This document shows positions 1 through 5,949 of a DNA stretch of 6,296 bases, piece by piece. The DNA comes from an uncultured Tissierellia bacterium (GTDB lineage: Bacteria > Bacillota > Clostridia > Tissierellales > Peptoniphilaceae): assembly GCA_902489375.1 (NCBI GenBank), contig CABTZP010000077.1, positions 1 to 6,296 of the forward strand, read 5' to 3'. The first letter of the stretch is position 1; each line of letters begins with the position of its first letter. The translations under genes and the position numbers were made by a program. The notes below the pieces were generated by a model. That model did not search any database, was not told where the DNA came from, and was given only the letters and a program-made list of their open reading frames with translations.

Positions 1-381
1 AAAGCCCTGGCCGAGTTCATCGGCGCAGATCAAAAAACCGTCGAGGAATCCCTCAGCGCCTGGCAGGGCGTCGTCAAGGCAAAGGAAGATCAGGAATTTA
101 ACCGTAAAAACCTGGATACCGTAAAGTCCGATCTCTCGGTCTATCCCCTGTACGCCGGCCCAGTCGGCCCTGGAATCCACCACACCATGGGCGGCGTAAA
201 AATTAATCCTCAGGCTGAAGTCATCAGCACGGAAGGTGCGCCTATCCCTGGCCTTTTCGCGGCCGGTGAAGTCACTGGCGGCGTCCACGGGGGCAACCGT
301 CTGGGCGGAAACGCCGTCTCCGACATCATCACCTTTGGACGGATCGCCGCCGATTCGGCCGTCAAGTATTTAGCAAAATAA
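1..381 (+). CDS. Fumarate reductase/flavocytochrome c-type flavoprotein, C-terminal part (5' end outside window)
   Basis: This reading frame is open from the first base and gives 126 residues before the TAA. It is the C-terminal end of an FAD-dependent oxidoreductase of the fumarate reductase / succinate dehydrogenase / urocanate reductase flavoprotein family. Visible motifs are HHTMGG (residues 60-65 of the fragment), PGLFAAGEVTGG (about 83-94) and GNRLGGN (98-104), followed by the usual SDIITFGR block. In the soluble Shewanella fumarate reductase, a histidine of HHTMGG and the arginine of NRLGGN contact the dicarboxylate substrate, and the GLFAAGE stretch helps bind FAD; these equivalents (His60/61 and Arg100) are intact. 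The catalytic proton-donor arginine and the FAD Rossmann motif would lie upstream and cannot be checked. Fumarate, urocanate or another enoate are all possible substrates. A strong terminator follows 62 bp after the stop, so this is the last gene of its transcript. Confidence 0.9.
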   Translation, partial: KALAEFIGADQKTVEESLSAWQGVVKAKEDQEFNRKNLDTVKSDLSVYPLYAGPVGPGIHHTMGGVKINPQAEVISTEGAPIPGLFAAGEVTGGVHGGNRLGGNAVSDIITFGRIAADSAVKYLAK

Positions 382-443
382 AGCAAAGGGTAAGAGAGAA
401 GGCGAAAAATAAGAAGAAGGAAGAGCAAAAGCTTTTTCATGAA

Positions 444-479
444 AAGATGGCTGGGCCAATGGCCCGGCCATCTTTTTTT
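444..479 (+). terminator. Rho-independent terminator after the flavoprotein gene
   Basis: A 14-bp stem (arms 444-457 and 461-474, one G-T wobble at 452/466) closes on the 3-nt loop AAT. The base of the 3' arm runs into seven Ts (473-479). It lies 62 bp after the flavoprotein stop and upstream of the valS promoter, so it insulates the two transcripts. The spacer before it (about 382-430) is almost purely purine and holds no gene. Confidence 0.92.
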
Positions 480-579
480 CGCCCGCCGCCCGGTTCCGTA
501 GCCTGATCAAAAACTGCCCGCCTCCGACTGACCTCCGCTTTTTTCCCTCATTTTTTGCCTCATTTGCGCCATTTGCTTG

Positions 580-588
580 TGGTAAAAT
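580..588 (+). promoter_or_regulatory. Extended -10 promoter for valS
   Basis: TGG followed by TAAAAT (583-588) matches an extended -10 element (TGnTATAAT with one mismatch). No good -35 is seen at 16-18 bp upstream, which is tolerated in extended -10 promoters. Transcription would start near 595, giving a leader of only about 37 nt before the valS ATG. No T-box sequence is seen between the upstream terminator and the gene. Confidence 0.6.
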
Positions 589-631
589 AGAAAAAACATC
601 CCAGAACCACCTTTTCTGCTAAGGAGGACCT

Positions 632-3295
632 ATGAAAAATTTGGACAAAACCTACGATCCCAAGTCGTTCGAAGATCGCATTTATAAAGAGTGGGAAGAG
701 GATGGCGATTTTATCGCGGATGCCCATAGCGAAAAAACGCCCTTTACCATTTCCATGCCGCCACCCAATGTTACCGGAAAGCTCCACATGGGCCATGCTC
801 TCGTCAGCACCCTTCAGGACATTATGATCCGCTGGAAAAGGATGATGGGCTATGAGGCCCTCTGGGTGCCCGGTACGGACCATGCCTCCATCTCGACCGA
901 GGCGAAGGTTGTCGAAAAGCTTAAAAATGAGGGAATCAGCAAGCAGGATATTGGCCGGGAGAAGTTCCTGGAAGAATGCTGGAAGTGGACCGACCAATAC
1001 GGGGGAGATATCCGAAAGCAGCTCCGCAAACTCGGCGTTTCCTGCGACTGGTCCCGGGAGCGATTTACCCTGGACGAGGGCCTTTCCCGGGCCGTTTACT
1101 TGGTTTTTAAAGAACTCTATGACCAGGGCTGGATTTACCGGGGCGACCGGATTGTCAACTGGTGTCCCCATTGCCGGACCGCGATCTCCGATATTGAAGT
1201 CAATTATGAGGACGAGAATTCCCACCTCTGGTACATCCGCTACCCGATTCCAGGAGAAGAAGGCGCCTCCTGCATGATCGCAACCACCCGCCCCGAAACC
1301 ATCTTCGGAGACCTGGCCATCGCGGTCAATCCTGAGGATTCCCGTTACAAGGACCTGGTGGGGAAGAGGGCCATGGTCCCTGTGGTGGATCGTGAAATTC
1401 CAATTATTGCCGATGACTATGTCGACGTCGAGTATGGGACCGGCTGCGTCAAAATCACCCCCTCCCATGATCCCAACGACTTTCTTGTGGGCCAGCGGCA
1501 TGGGCTTGGTCAGCTAAAATGTATTGACGAGGACGGAAAGATCATGGAAGGCTTCGGGAAATTCTCCGGCATGGACCGGTATGAAGCCCGAAAGGCCTTT
1601 GTTCAGGCCCTGGAAGAAGGGGGCTATCTTGACCATATCGAAGATCTCGTTCACGCCGTCGGCCACTGCTCCCGCTGCGGTACCGACATCGAGCCCCTCC
1701 TTTCCAAGCAATGGTTCGTCAAAATGGATGAATACATCAAAGGCGCCGGCGAAGCCCTGGACAATCAAGAACTCCAGCTGGTTCCCAGCCGCTTCGATAA
1801 GATTTATAAAAACTGGGTGGACAATATCCACGACTGGACCATCTCCCGCCAGCTCTGGTGGGGGCATCGGATCCCGGTCTGGTACTGCGATGACTGCGGG
1901 GAAGTCATGGTCGTGGGCGATCAGGGAGGCCCGGAAAAGTGCACCCGGTGCGGGTCCCAGCATCTCCATCAGGATCCCGACACCCTGGATACCTGGTTTT
2001 CTTCCGCCCTATGGCCCTTCTCCACCCTGGGCTGGCCCGAAAAAACAGCGGATTTTGAGAAATTCTACCCGACGACCCTCCTGATGACCGGCTACGACAT
2101 CATCTTTTTCTGGGTCATCCGCATGGTCTTTTCCGCCAAATACTTCACCGGAAAATCCCCCTTCTCCTCCGTCTATTTCAACGGCCTGGTCCGGGATGAG
2201 CAGGGAAGGAAGATGTCCAAATCCCTGGGCAACGGCATTGACCCCCTGGAAGTGATTGATCAGTATGGGGCCGACGCCCTCCGCTTTACCCTCGTCACTG
2301 GAAATACCCCGGGCAATGACACCCGCTTTTCCGAAAAGAAGGTCATGTCCAGCCGCAACTTTGCCAACAAGCTCTGGAACGCCACCCGGTTCGTTCTCAT
2401 GAATCTGGAAGAGGGAAAAGACCCCTTAAAGGAAAAAATCGAAGAAGAAGAACTGGAAATTGAGGACCAGTGGATCCTATCCACCCTCCATGACCTGATC
2501 CAAACCGTTAATGCCAATCTTGACCGCTTCGAAATCGGCCTGGCCGCCGCCGCCATCTATGAATTTATCTGGTTCCAGTTCTGCGACTGGTATGTCGAAT
2601 TTGTCAAGCCCCGCCTTTATGGGGACGATCCGAAAAGAGCCGACCTTGCCCGGTCCGTTCTTTGTGAAGTCCTCTCCGCAGCGGTCCGCCTCCTCCATCC
2701 CTTCATGCCCTTCATTACGGAAGAAATTTGGCAGACCCTTCCCTTTACCGAGGGCAAGATCATCAAAGCCCCCTACCCGAAGGCAAAAGATTATCCCTCC
2801 TTCCCAAGAGAAGCTGAGGCCATGGAACTGGCCGTATCCGCCATCGTCGCGATCCGCAACGAAAGACAGCAAAGGGGCATTGTCCAGTCGAAGAAAGGGC
2901 CGGTCTTCCTCTATTCCGCCGATGAAAGAATCCGTGGCCTTTTATGGGACATTGACTATGAATTTGTCAGCCTCGCTTCCGCCAGCGAAGTCACCGTCCT
3001 GGATCAGGAACCGAGCTTAGAGAATGCTGCGACCGTTGTCCTTGATAAAATCAAAATCTTCCTGCCCCTGAAGGGTCTGGTGGACTATGAAGGCGAATAC
3101 GAAAAGCTCTCTAAAGCGCTGGAAGAGGCCCAGGCCAACCTTAATCGGGTGGAGAAGAAATTATCCAACCCCGGCTTTATTCAAAAAGCCCCTCAGGCTG
3201 TGGTTCAGAAGGAAGAGGAAAAAAGAGACCGGTTCCTTTCCATGATCCCCGAACTCGAAAAGTCCCTGGAAGAGGTCAAAAAGAACCTGGCCTAA
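632..3295 (+). CDS. valS: Valyl-tRNA synthetase (ValRS)
   Basis: This class Ia aminoacyl-tRNA synthetase charges tRNA-Val with valine in the cytoplasm and hydrolyses mischarged Thr-tRNA-Val. The 887 residues match the usual length of the bacterial enzyme. In order, one sees the HIGH-type motif PPPNVTGKLHMGH (43-55), a CP1 editing insertion (about 190-340) with ATTRPETIFGD (217-227) and SHDPND (278-283), and the KMSKS loop (527-531). These are followed by a helical anticodon-binding domain (about 613-760) and a C-terminal coiled coil rich in Lys and Glu (about 820-887). Four CxxC pairs, C178/C181 with C346/C349 and C419/C422 with C437/C440, look like two zinc knuckles. The start is secure: AAGGAGG (621-627) lies 4 nt before the ATG. 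The gene is transcribed alone, since a terminator lies upstream and a new promoter downstream. No terminator of good quality follows the stop. All catalytic motifs are intact. Confidence 0.98.
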   Translation: MKNLDKTYDPKSFEDRIYKEWEEDGDFIADAHSEKTPFTISMPPPNVTGKLHMGHALVSTLQDIMIRWKRMMGYEALWVPGTDHASISTEAKVVEKLKNEGISKQDIGREKFLEECWKWTDQYGGDIRKQLRKLGVSCDWSRERFTLDEGLSRAVYLVFKELYDQGWIYRGDRIVNWCPHCRTAISDIEVNYEDENSHLWYIRYPIPGEEGASCMIATTRPETIFGDLAIAVNPEDSRYKDLVGKRAMVPVVDREIPIIADDYVDVEYGTGCVKITPSHDPNDFLVGQRHGLGQLKCIDEDGKIMEGFGKFSGMDRYEARKAFVQALEEGGYLDHIEDLVHAVGHCSRCGTDIEPLLSKQWFVKMDEYIKGAGEALDNQELQLVPSRFDKIYKNWVDNIHDWTISRQLWWGHRIPVWYCDDCGEVMVVGDQGGPEKCTRCGSQHLHQDPDTLDTWFSSALWPFSTLGWPEKTADFEKFYPTTLLMTGYDIIFFWVIRMVFSAKYFTGKSPFSSVYFNGLVRDEQGRKMSKSLGNGIDPLEVIDQYGADALRFTLVTGNTPGNDTRFSEKKVMSSRNFANKLWNATRFVLMNLEEGKDPLKEKIEEEELEIEDQWILSTLHDLIQTVNANLDRFEIGLAAAAIYEFIWFQFCDWYVEFVKPRLYGDDPKRADLARSVLCEVLSAAVRLLHPFMPFITEEIWQTLPFTEGKIIKAPYPKAKDYPSFPREAEAMELAVSAIVAIRNERQQRGIVQSKKGPVFLYSADERIRGLLWDIDYEFVSLASASEVTVLDQEPSLENAATVVLDKIKIFLPLKGLVDYEGEYEKLSKALEEAQANLNRVEKKLSNPGFIQKAPQAVVQKEEEKRDRFLSMIPELEKSLEEVKKNLA

Positions 3296-3436
3296 GGGAT
3301 GGCCCGCTTTTTCGCCTTCCCTTCCGGCTCCGCCCTGAAAGTTTCCCCCTTGCGCCCCGCTTGGACTGCCGCCCCCAGATGCTGTAAGGAAGCCAGCTGC
3401 GATCGCTCCGCCCTGGCCCGGCCTCCGGAATGGTTA
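3296..3436. other. GC-rich spacer between valS and the csp promoter, no gene seen
   Basis: No credible coding frame is seen in this stretch. An ATG frame from 3299 runs through it, but it reads out of frame across the cold-shock gene, has no good ribosome binding site and gives a low-complexity product. The 11-mer GCTCCGCCCTG occurs twice (3327-3337 and 3405-3415). A possible imperfect hairpin just after the valS stop, followed by five Ts (3308-3312), is too weak to call a terminator. Confidence 0.5.
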
Positions 3437-3465
3437 TTGACAGGCCTTGTTTTCAGTGGTACCCT
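3437..3465 (+). promoter_or_regulatory. Promoter of the cold-shock gene
   Basis: A perfect -35 hexamer TTGACA (3437-3442) is separated by exactly 17 bp from TACCCT (3460-3465), and TGG directly precedes the -10. The weak -10 is thus offset by an ideal -35, ideal spacing and the extended element. The predicted start is near 3472, giving a leader of about 45 nt. A small stem (GCTCT 3475-3479 with AGAGC 3485-3489, loop GGAAA) would form at the very 5' end of the mRNA. Confidence 0.75.
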
Positions 3466-3516
3466 TAACTACAAGCTCTGGAAAAGAGCCAGTAATAATT
3501 TTTGGAGGATTTTTAA

Positions 3517-3723
3517 ATGGTTAAAGGCACAGTCAAATGGTTTAGTGCAACCAAAGGTTACGGATTCATCTCTACCGAAGATGGAAACGACGTTTTCGTT
3601 CATTACAGCGCATTACCCGATACCGGTGAATTCCGTACTCTGAATGAAGGCCAGGAAGTCCAGTTCGACATCGTTGAAGGCGGAAAAGGCCCACAGGCAG
3701 CGAACGTAGAAAAACTATCGTAG
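3517..3723 (+). CDS. csp: Cold-shock domain protein (CspA/CspB family)
   Basis: This 68-residue protein is a single cold-shock domain, a five-strand OB-fold that binds single-stranded RNA or DNA and acts as an RNA chaperone. The family hallmarks are all present: GTVKWF (4-9), RNP1 as KGYGFI (13-18), RNP2 as VFVHY (26-30) and the C-terminal GPQAANV block (58-64). Relative to B. subtilis CspB, Phe is replaced by Tyr at the second aromatic of RNP1 (Tyr15) and of RNP2 (Tyr30); aromatic stacking should be kept. GGAGG (3504-3508) lies 8 nt before the ATG. The gene has its own promoter (TTGACA, 17-bp spacer) and its own terminator, so it is a single-gene unit. Codons are less GC-ending than in valS, as is common in highly expressed genes. 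Which Csp paralogue it is, and whether it is cold-induced, cannot be told. Confidence 0.97.
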   Translation: MVKGTVKWFSATKGYGFISTEDGNDVFVHYSALPDTGEFRTLNEGQEVQFDIVEGGKGPQAANVEKLS

Positions 3724-3770
3724 TTCAAGTTGCCCTCAGGCATTTTTGAAATACACAAGTTTTAAGCAAG

Positions 3771-3799
3771 AGGCCGGAGCTTTCCGGCCTTTTCTTTTT
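3771..3799 (+). terminator. Rho-independent terminator after csp
   Basis: AGGCCGGA (3771-3778) pairs perfectly with TCCGGCCT (3783-3790) around the loop GCTT. The stem can extend by A-T and G-T pairs and is followed by TTTCTTTTT (3791-3799). It ends the csp transcript 47-75 bp after the stop. A TTG in the U-tract opens the hslO frame at 3798, but that is not the likely hslO start. Confidence 0.9.
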
Positions 3800-3831
3800 G
3801 GAAAAACGGTTTTATGAACGGTTTTGGAGCG

Positions 3832-3838
3832 AAAGGAG
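3832..3838 (+). promoter_or_regulatory. Ribosome binding site that fixes the hslO start
   Basis: AAAGGAG lies 7 nt before the TTG at 3846. This is the only Shine-Dalgarno-like sequence well placed for a start codon in the hslO frame. The more upstream TTG at 3798 sits inside the csp terminator U-tract and has no such site. Confidence 0.8.
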
Positions 3839-3845
3839 CAAAGCC

Positions 3846-4748
3846 TTGACGGACCGAATCATCCGGGCAATGGACCAGTCTGGCCATTTCCGCTTTTTTG
3901 CCGCCGACACCAGGCGGATGGCGGAAGAGGCAAGACAGATTCACCGGGCATCCCCCACGGCGGCCGCCGCGATGGGAAGAATCCTCACCATGGCCATCTT
4001 TCTGAGTTTGGATTTAAAAAGCCCCGGGGACACCCTGACCATCCTTTTTAAGGGGGACGGGCCGGGCGGACAGCTTTTGGCTGTAACCGATAAGCCCTGC
4101 ACCGCCCGCATTTCCTGTCAGCATCCTGAGCTTGACCTTCCAGATCGCTCTCCCGGCCATCTCGATGTTGGCGGCTTTGTCGGCCGGAAGGGAACCCTGA
4201 CCCTCATCCGAAAATCGGCCCTTTCCAAAGAGCCTTTTTCCGGCACCACCCGGCTGGTTTCCGGAGAAATTGCGGAAGATTTCGCCGCTTATTTCTTCCA
4301 GTCCGAACAAATCCCGACCATCGTTTCTCTGGGCGTTCTGATGGGAACTTCCGGGACGGTTGAGCAGTCCGGCGGGCTTTTTGTCCAGGCCCTGCCTGGC
4401 GCCAGCGAGGAAGGATTGGATCAGCTGGAAATGGCCCTGGAAAAGATCCGCCCCATTACCGAATATCTTCACAATGGCTTATCCCCCAGAGAAATTCTGG
4501 AAAAGGCCTTTCCAACCTTTCCCATGACCTTCTTCGAAGAAAAGGAGCCGGCTTACTTTTGCCCCTGCTCTAAGGAAAGGATGCTCCGGGCCATCCGGTC
4601 TCTTCCTCTGAACGATCGTCAGGAACTTGATGAAGAGGATGGGGGAGCAGAAGTGATCTGTGAATTTTGCCAGAAAAAATATTGGATTAAGGGAGAAGAT
4701 TTCTATGATCCCAAAAAAGAAGGACCGATTCTCGAAGAGAAGGACTGA
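3846..4748 (+). CDS. hslO: Hsp33 redox-regulated chaperone HslO
   Basis: Hsp33 is a cytoplasmic holdase that becomes active when oxidants release its zinc and link its cysteines. The chosen TTG start gives 300 residues beginning MTDRIIRAMDQ, which lines up with the conserved N terminus of the family; starting at 3798 would add 16 residues not typical of it. Family blocks are seen in order: SPTAAAAMGRILT (about 36-48), GDGPGGQL (70-77), VGRKGTLTLI (112-121), SGEIAEDFAAYF (139-150) and the SEQ.PTIVSLGV segment (153-164). The C-terminal zinc switch is complete: CPC (Cys239, Cys241) and CEFC (Cys272, Cys275), with the same spacing as Cys232/234/265/268 of E. coli Hsp33. Two further cysteines (85 and 91) lie in the core domain. 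The gene follows the csp terminator with no clear promoter of its own, and overlaps the downstream lipoprotein gene by 44 bp, which suggests co-transcription and coupled translation. Confidence 0.96.
   Translation: MTDRIIRAMDQSGHFRFFAADTRRMAEEARQIHRASPTAAAAMGRILTMAIFLSLDLKSPGDTLTILFKGDGPGGQLLAVTDKPCTARISCQHPELDLPDRSPGHLDVGGFVGRKGTLTLIRKSALSKEPFSGTTRLVSGEIAEDFAAYFFQSEQIPTIVSLGVLMGTSGTVEQSGGLFVQALPGASEEGLDQLEMALEKIRPITEYLHNGLSPREILEKAFPTFPMTFFEEKEPAYFCPCSKERMLRAIRSLPLNDRQELDEEDGGAEVICEFCQKKYWIKGEDFYDPKKEGPILEEKD
4690..4695 (+). promoter_or_regulatory. Ribosome binding site for the foldase-like lipoprotein gene
   Basis: AGGGAG inside the end of hslO lies 9 nt before the ATG at 4705. It favours that ATG over the in-frame GTG at 4660, whose nearest purine-rich site (GGGGGAG, 4641-4647) is 12 nt away. 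Confidence 0.65.
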
Positions 4749-5718
4749 ACATCGCCAGGGGCTGAGAAATCGCATCAAGATCCTCTGTCTTGGTGTCCTT
4801 CTGAGCCTTTTTCTGACCGCCTGCATCGGGCCAAAAGACGCCGTAGCCACCGTTGACAAGGTCCCCATTTCCCTTCAGGAATTCGAGACAGCGGATCAAA
4901 TTGCTCAGGCGGTTCTTCCCAAGGAAAGCTATTCCGATCCCGATGAAGAGCGAAAAGCTGCCCGGAGCCGGCAGAAAGAAGTCCTTCAAATGCTGGTTTG
5001 GGAAGCCATTGTCCGGGAAGATGCTTCGAATAGCGGACTGGACGTGGAAAAGCCCTACCAGGACCTTTGGAAAAAGACCATGGATGATTTCGGGGACCTC
5101 AAGTCCCTTGAGGTTCAGCTTCAATCGCTGGGCATTTCAGAAGCTTCCTTCAAAAGTTCCCTGCGAAGAGAGGCCATGCTTGATGCTCACCGAAAAAAAA
5201 TTGCCAAAGACATGGCCCCCGGCAAAGAGGATCTGGAGAAGTTTTACCAGAAAAACAAGGACAAGTGCGCCCTCATTTCCTATATCCAGGTTTCCCTGCC
5301 CACCCATGCGGAAGCGCAGGAATTGGCTAAATCCTGGAAAAAAGATCCCTCGACCATTCCGGACAGTGAAGCCAAGTACAATGGCGATCTTTTTGAAAAC
5401 ACCCGCTATGACCAGTTTTCCAACGTGGGCATTCATGACCCCCGCCTGGTCGATCCGGACATTTTCAAGCAGGAAAAGGGCGAGGTCAACTGGACCTATT
5501 CCAACGGTCTTTATTACGTCATCACCGTCACGGAAAGGCTCAGCGCCTTCTCCGACGTTGAAAGTCAGGTCCGGACCCTGTATGAAGAAGAAAATTATTT
5601 GAACTACATGAAAAAACTCGCCGGAAAATATCACGTTCACCTTTATGAAAATAACCTTCCGGCCATGGACAAAAACGCCGAAGAGACTTCCGCTTCAGAC
5701 GCCGAAGAAAGCGCCTGA
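4705..5718 (+). CDS. PrsA/YacD-like lipoprotein with SurA N-terminal domain and degenerate parvulin domain
   Basis: The 337-residue product has a lipoprotein signal peptide. It starts with a long basic n-region (11 Lys/Arg in the first 25 residues), then a hydrophobic core (about 26-39) and a lipobox LTAC with Cys40, so it should be anchored on the outer face of the membrane. Residues about 46-165 resemble the SurA_N/trigger-factor-like chaperone domain (VATVDKVPISLQEFE at the start, then helical, charged sequence). Residues about 185-277 follow the plan of a parvulin peptidyl-prolyl isomerase: KFYQKNKDK, SYIQVS, GDLF (227-230), FKQEKGEV, YYVITV. The usual histidines of ..HILV and GYHII appear as Tyr193 and Tyr271, so isomerase activity is doubtful and a chaperone role more likely. 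The C-terminal tail is acidic (Glu, Asp, Ser, Ala). The gene overlaps hslO by 44 bp; the hslO-foldase order also occurs in B. subtilis (hslO-yacD). Family assignment is by motif, not by search. Confidence 0.85.
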   Translation: MIPKKKDRFSKRRTEHRQGLRNRIKILCLGVLLSLFLTACIGPKDAVATVDKVPISLQEFETADQIAQAVLPKESYSDPDEERKAARSRQKEVLQMLVWEAIVREDASNSGLDVEKPYQDLWKKTMDDFGDLKSLEVQLQSLGISEASFKSSLRREAMLDAHRKKIAKDMAPGKEDLEKFYQKNKDKCALISYIQVSLPTHAEAQELAKSWKKDPSTIPDSEAKYNGDLFENTRYDQFSNVGIHDPRLVDPDIFKQEKGEVNWTYSNGLYYVITVTERLSAFSDVESQVRTLYEEENYLNYMKKLAGKYHVHLYENNLPAMDKNAEETSASDAEESA

Positions 5719-5804
5719 AACCCAGCGGATGCGAATCCCAAAAACCTCTGTAAAAGCGGATTTTCGCGAAAAAAAGACAGAAACTCCACCATTTGCCGCT
5801 GAAA

Positions 5805-5814
5805 TTGGTATAAT
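5805..5814 (+). promoter_or_regulatory. hup distal promoter P1 (extended -10)
   Basis: TTGGTATAAT contains a perfect TATAAT (5809-5814) preceded by TG-n, a consensus extended -10. No recognisable -35 lies 16-18 bp upstream. The expected start, near 5821, falls at the left arm of the inverted repeat 5820-5857, so the transcript would begin with a hairpin. The hup leader from here would be about 130 nt. Confidence 0.65.
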
Positions 5815-5819
5815 GACTT

Positions 5820-5857
5820 CGGAACAAGTTTTGCGCGACCAATGCGTTCTTGTTCCG
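5820..5857. repeat. Inverted repeat at the P1 start site
   Basis: CGGAACAAG (5820-5828) and CTTGTTCCG (5849-5857) are perfect 9-bp inverted arms 20 bp apart. Inside, CGC (5834-5836) can pair with GCG (5844-5846), flanked by G-T wobbles. The first transcribed bases of P1 would lie in the left arm. No U-run follows, so it is not an intrinsic terminator. It could be an operator or a 5' mRNA stem-loop. Confidence 0.6.
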
Positions 5858-5863
5858 CTCCAT

Positions 5864-5881
5864 AGATTTTCTGAGAAATCT
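5864..5881. repeat. Inverted repeat next to the P2 -35 region
   Basis: AGATTT (5864-5869) and AAATCT (5876-5881) form a 6-bp inverted repeat, extendable by one T-G pair, around a 4-base centre. Its right arm touches the weak -35 of the proximal hup promoter. It may be an operator half-site pair or the second stem of the P1 leader; the pairing is weak, so chance cannot be excluded. Confidence 0.35.
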
Positions 5882-5908
5882 TGCAGCCATGGGATCTTTT
5901 GGTATAAT
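5881..5908 (+). promoter_or_regulatory. hup proximal promoter P2
   Basis: TATAAT (5903-5908) is preceded by TGG, a consensus extended -10, with TTGCAG (5881-5886) 16 bp upstream as a partial -35. It shares the 10-mer TTGGTATAAT with P1, 94 bp upstream. The predicted start near 5915 gives a leader of about 35 nt before the hup ATG. This is the best promoter of the region. Confidence 0.78.
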
Positions 5909-5922
5909 TTAAACACGCGAAT

Positions 5923-5938
5923 TAAAAAATATTTTTTA
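5923..5938. repeat. Perfect A6-TA-T6 palindrome in the hup leader
   Basis: TAAAAAATATTTTTTA is a perfect 16-bp palindrome directly before the hup Shine-Dalgarno; its last base is the first A of AGGGAGGG. Back-to-back A and T tracts of this kind have unusual DNA shape. In the mRNA a weak A-U hairpin beside the ribosome binding site is possible. Confidence 0.6.
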
Positions 5939-5945
5939 GGGAGGG
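5938..5945 (+). promoter_or_regulatory. Ribosome binding site that decides the hup start
   Basis: AGGGAGGG precedes two consecutive ATG codons. The core GGAGG (5940-5944) is only 2 nt from the ATG at 5947 but 5 nt from the ATG at 5950, so the second is the better start. It also gives the family-typical N terminus MNKSDLI. Confidence 0.75.
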
Positions 5946-5949
5946 AATG

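Noticed and set aside
444..479. T-box antiterminator/terminator for valS
   Set aside because: No T-box core or specifier stem precedes it, and a separate promoter lies downstream, so it is simply the terminator of the flavoprotein gene.
560..1501. 313-codon open frame on the - strand opposite the start of valS
   Set aside because: It is a shadow of valS codon bias; the + strand product has complete catalytic motifs, while the antisense product shows no family features and no ribosome binding site.
3295..3313. Terminator directly after valS
   Set aside because: Only an imperfect stem with mismatches can be drawn before the T-run; too weak to annotate.
3399..3406. GCGATCGC octamer resembling the cyanobacterial HIP1 element
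   Set aside because: A single copy in a GC-rich spacer is expected by chance, and nothing else suggests a cyanobacterium.
3299..3643. 114-codon + frame running from the valS end across csp
   Set aside because: It overlaps the clear csp gene in another frame, lacks a Shine-Dalgarno and has low-complexity composition.
5820..5857. LexA-type operator or intrinsic terminator in the hup upstream region
   Set aside because: The GAAC/GTTC elements are too far apart for a Gram-positive LexA box, and no U-run follows the right arm.
5540..5890. 116-codon - strand frame over the lipoprotein/hup spacer
   Set aside because: Antisense shadow; no start signal or recognisable protein features.
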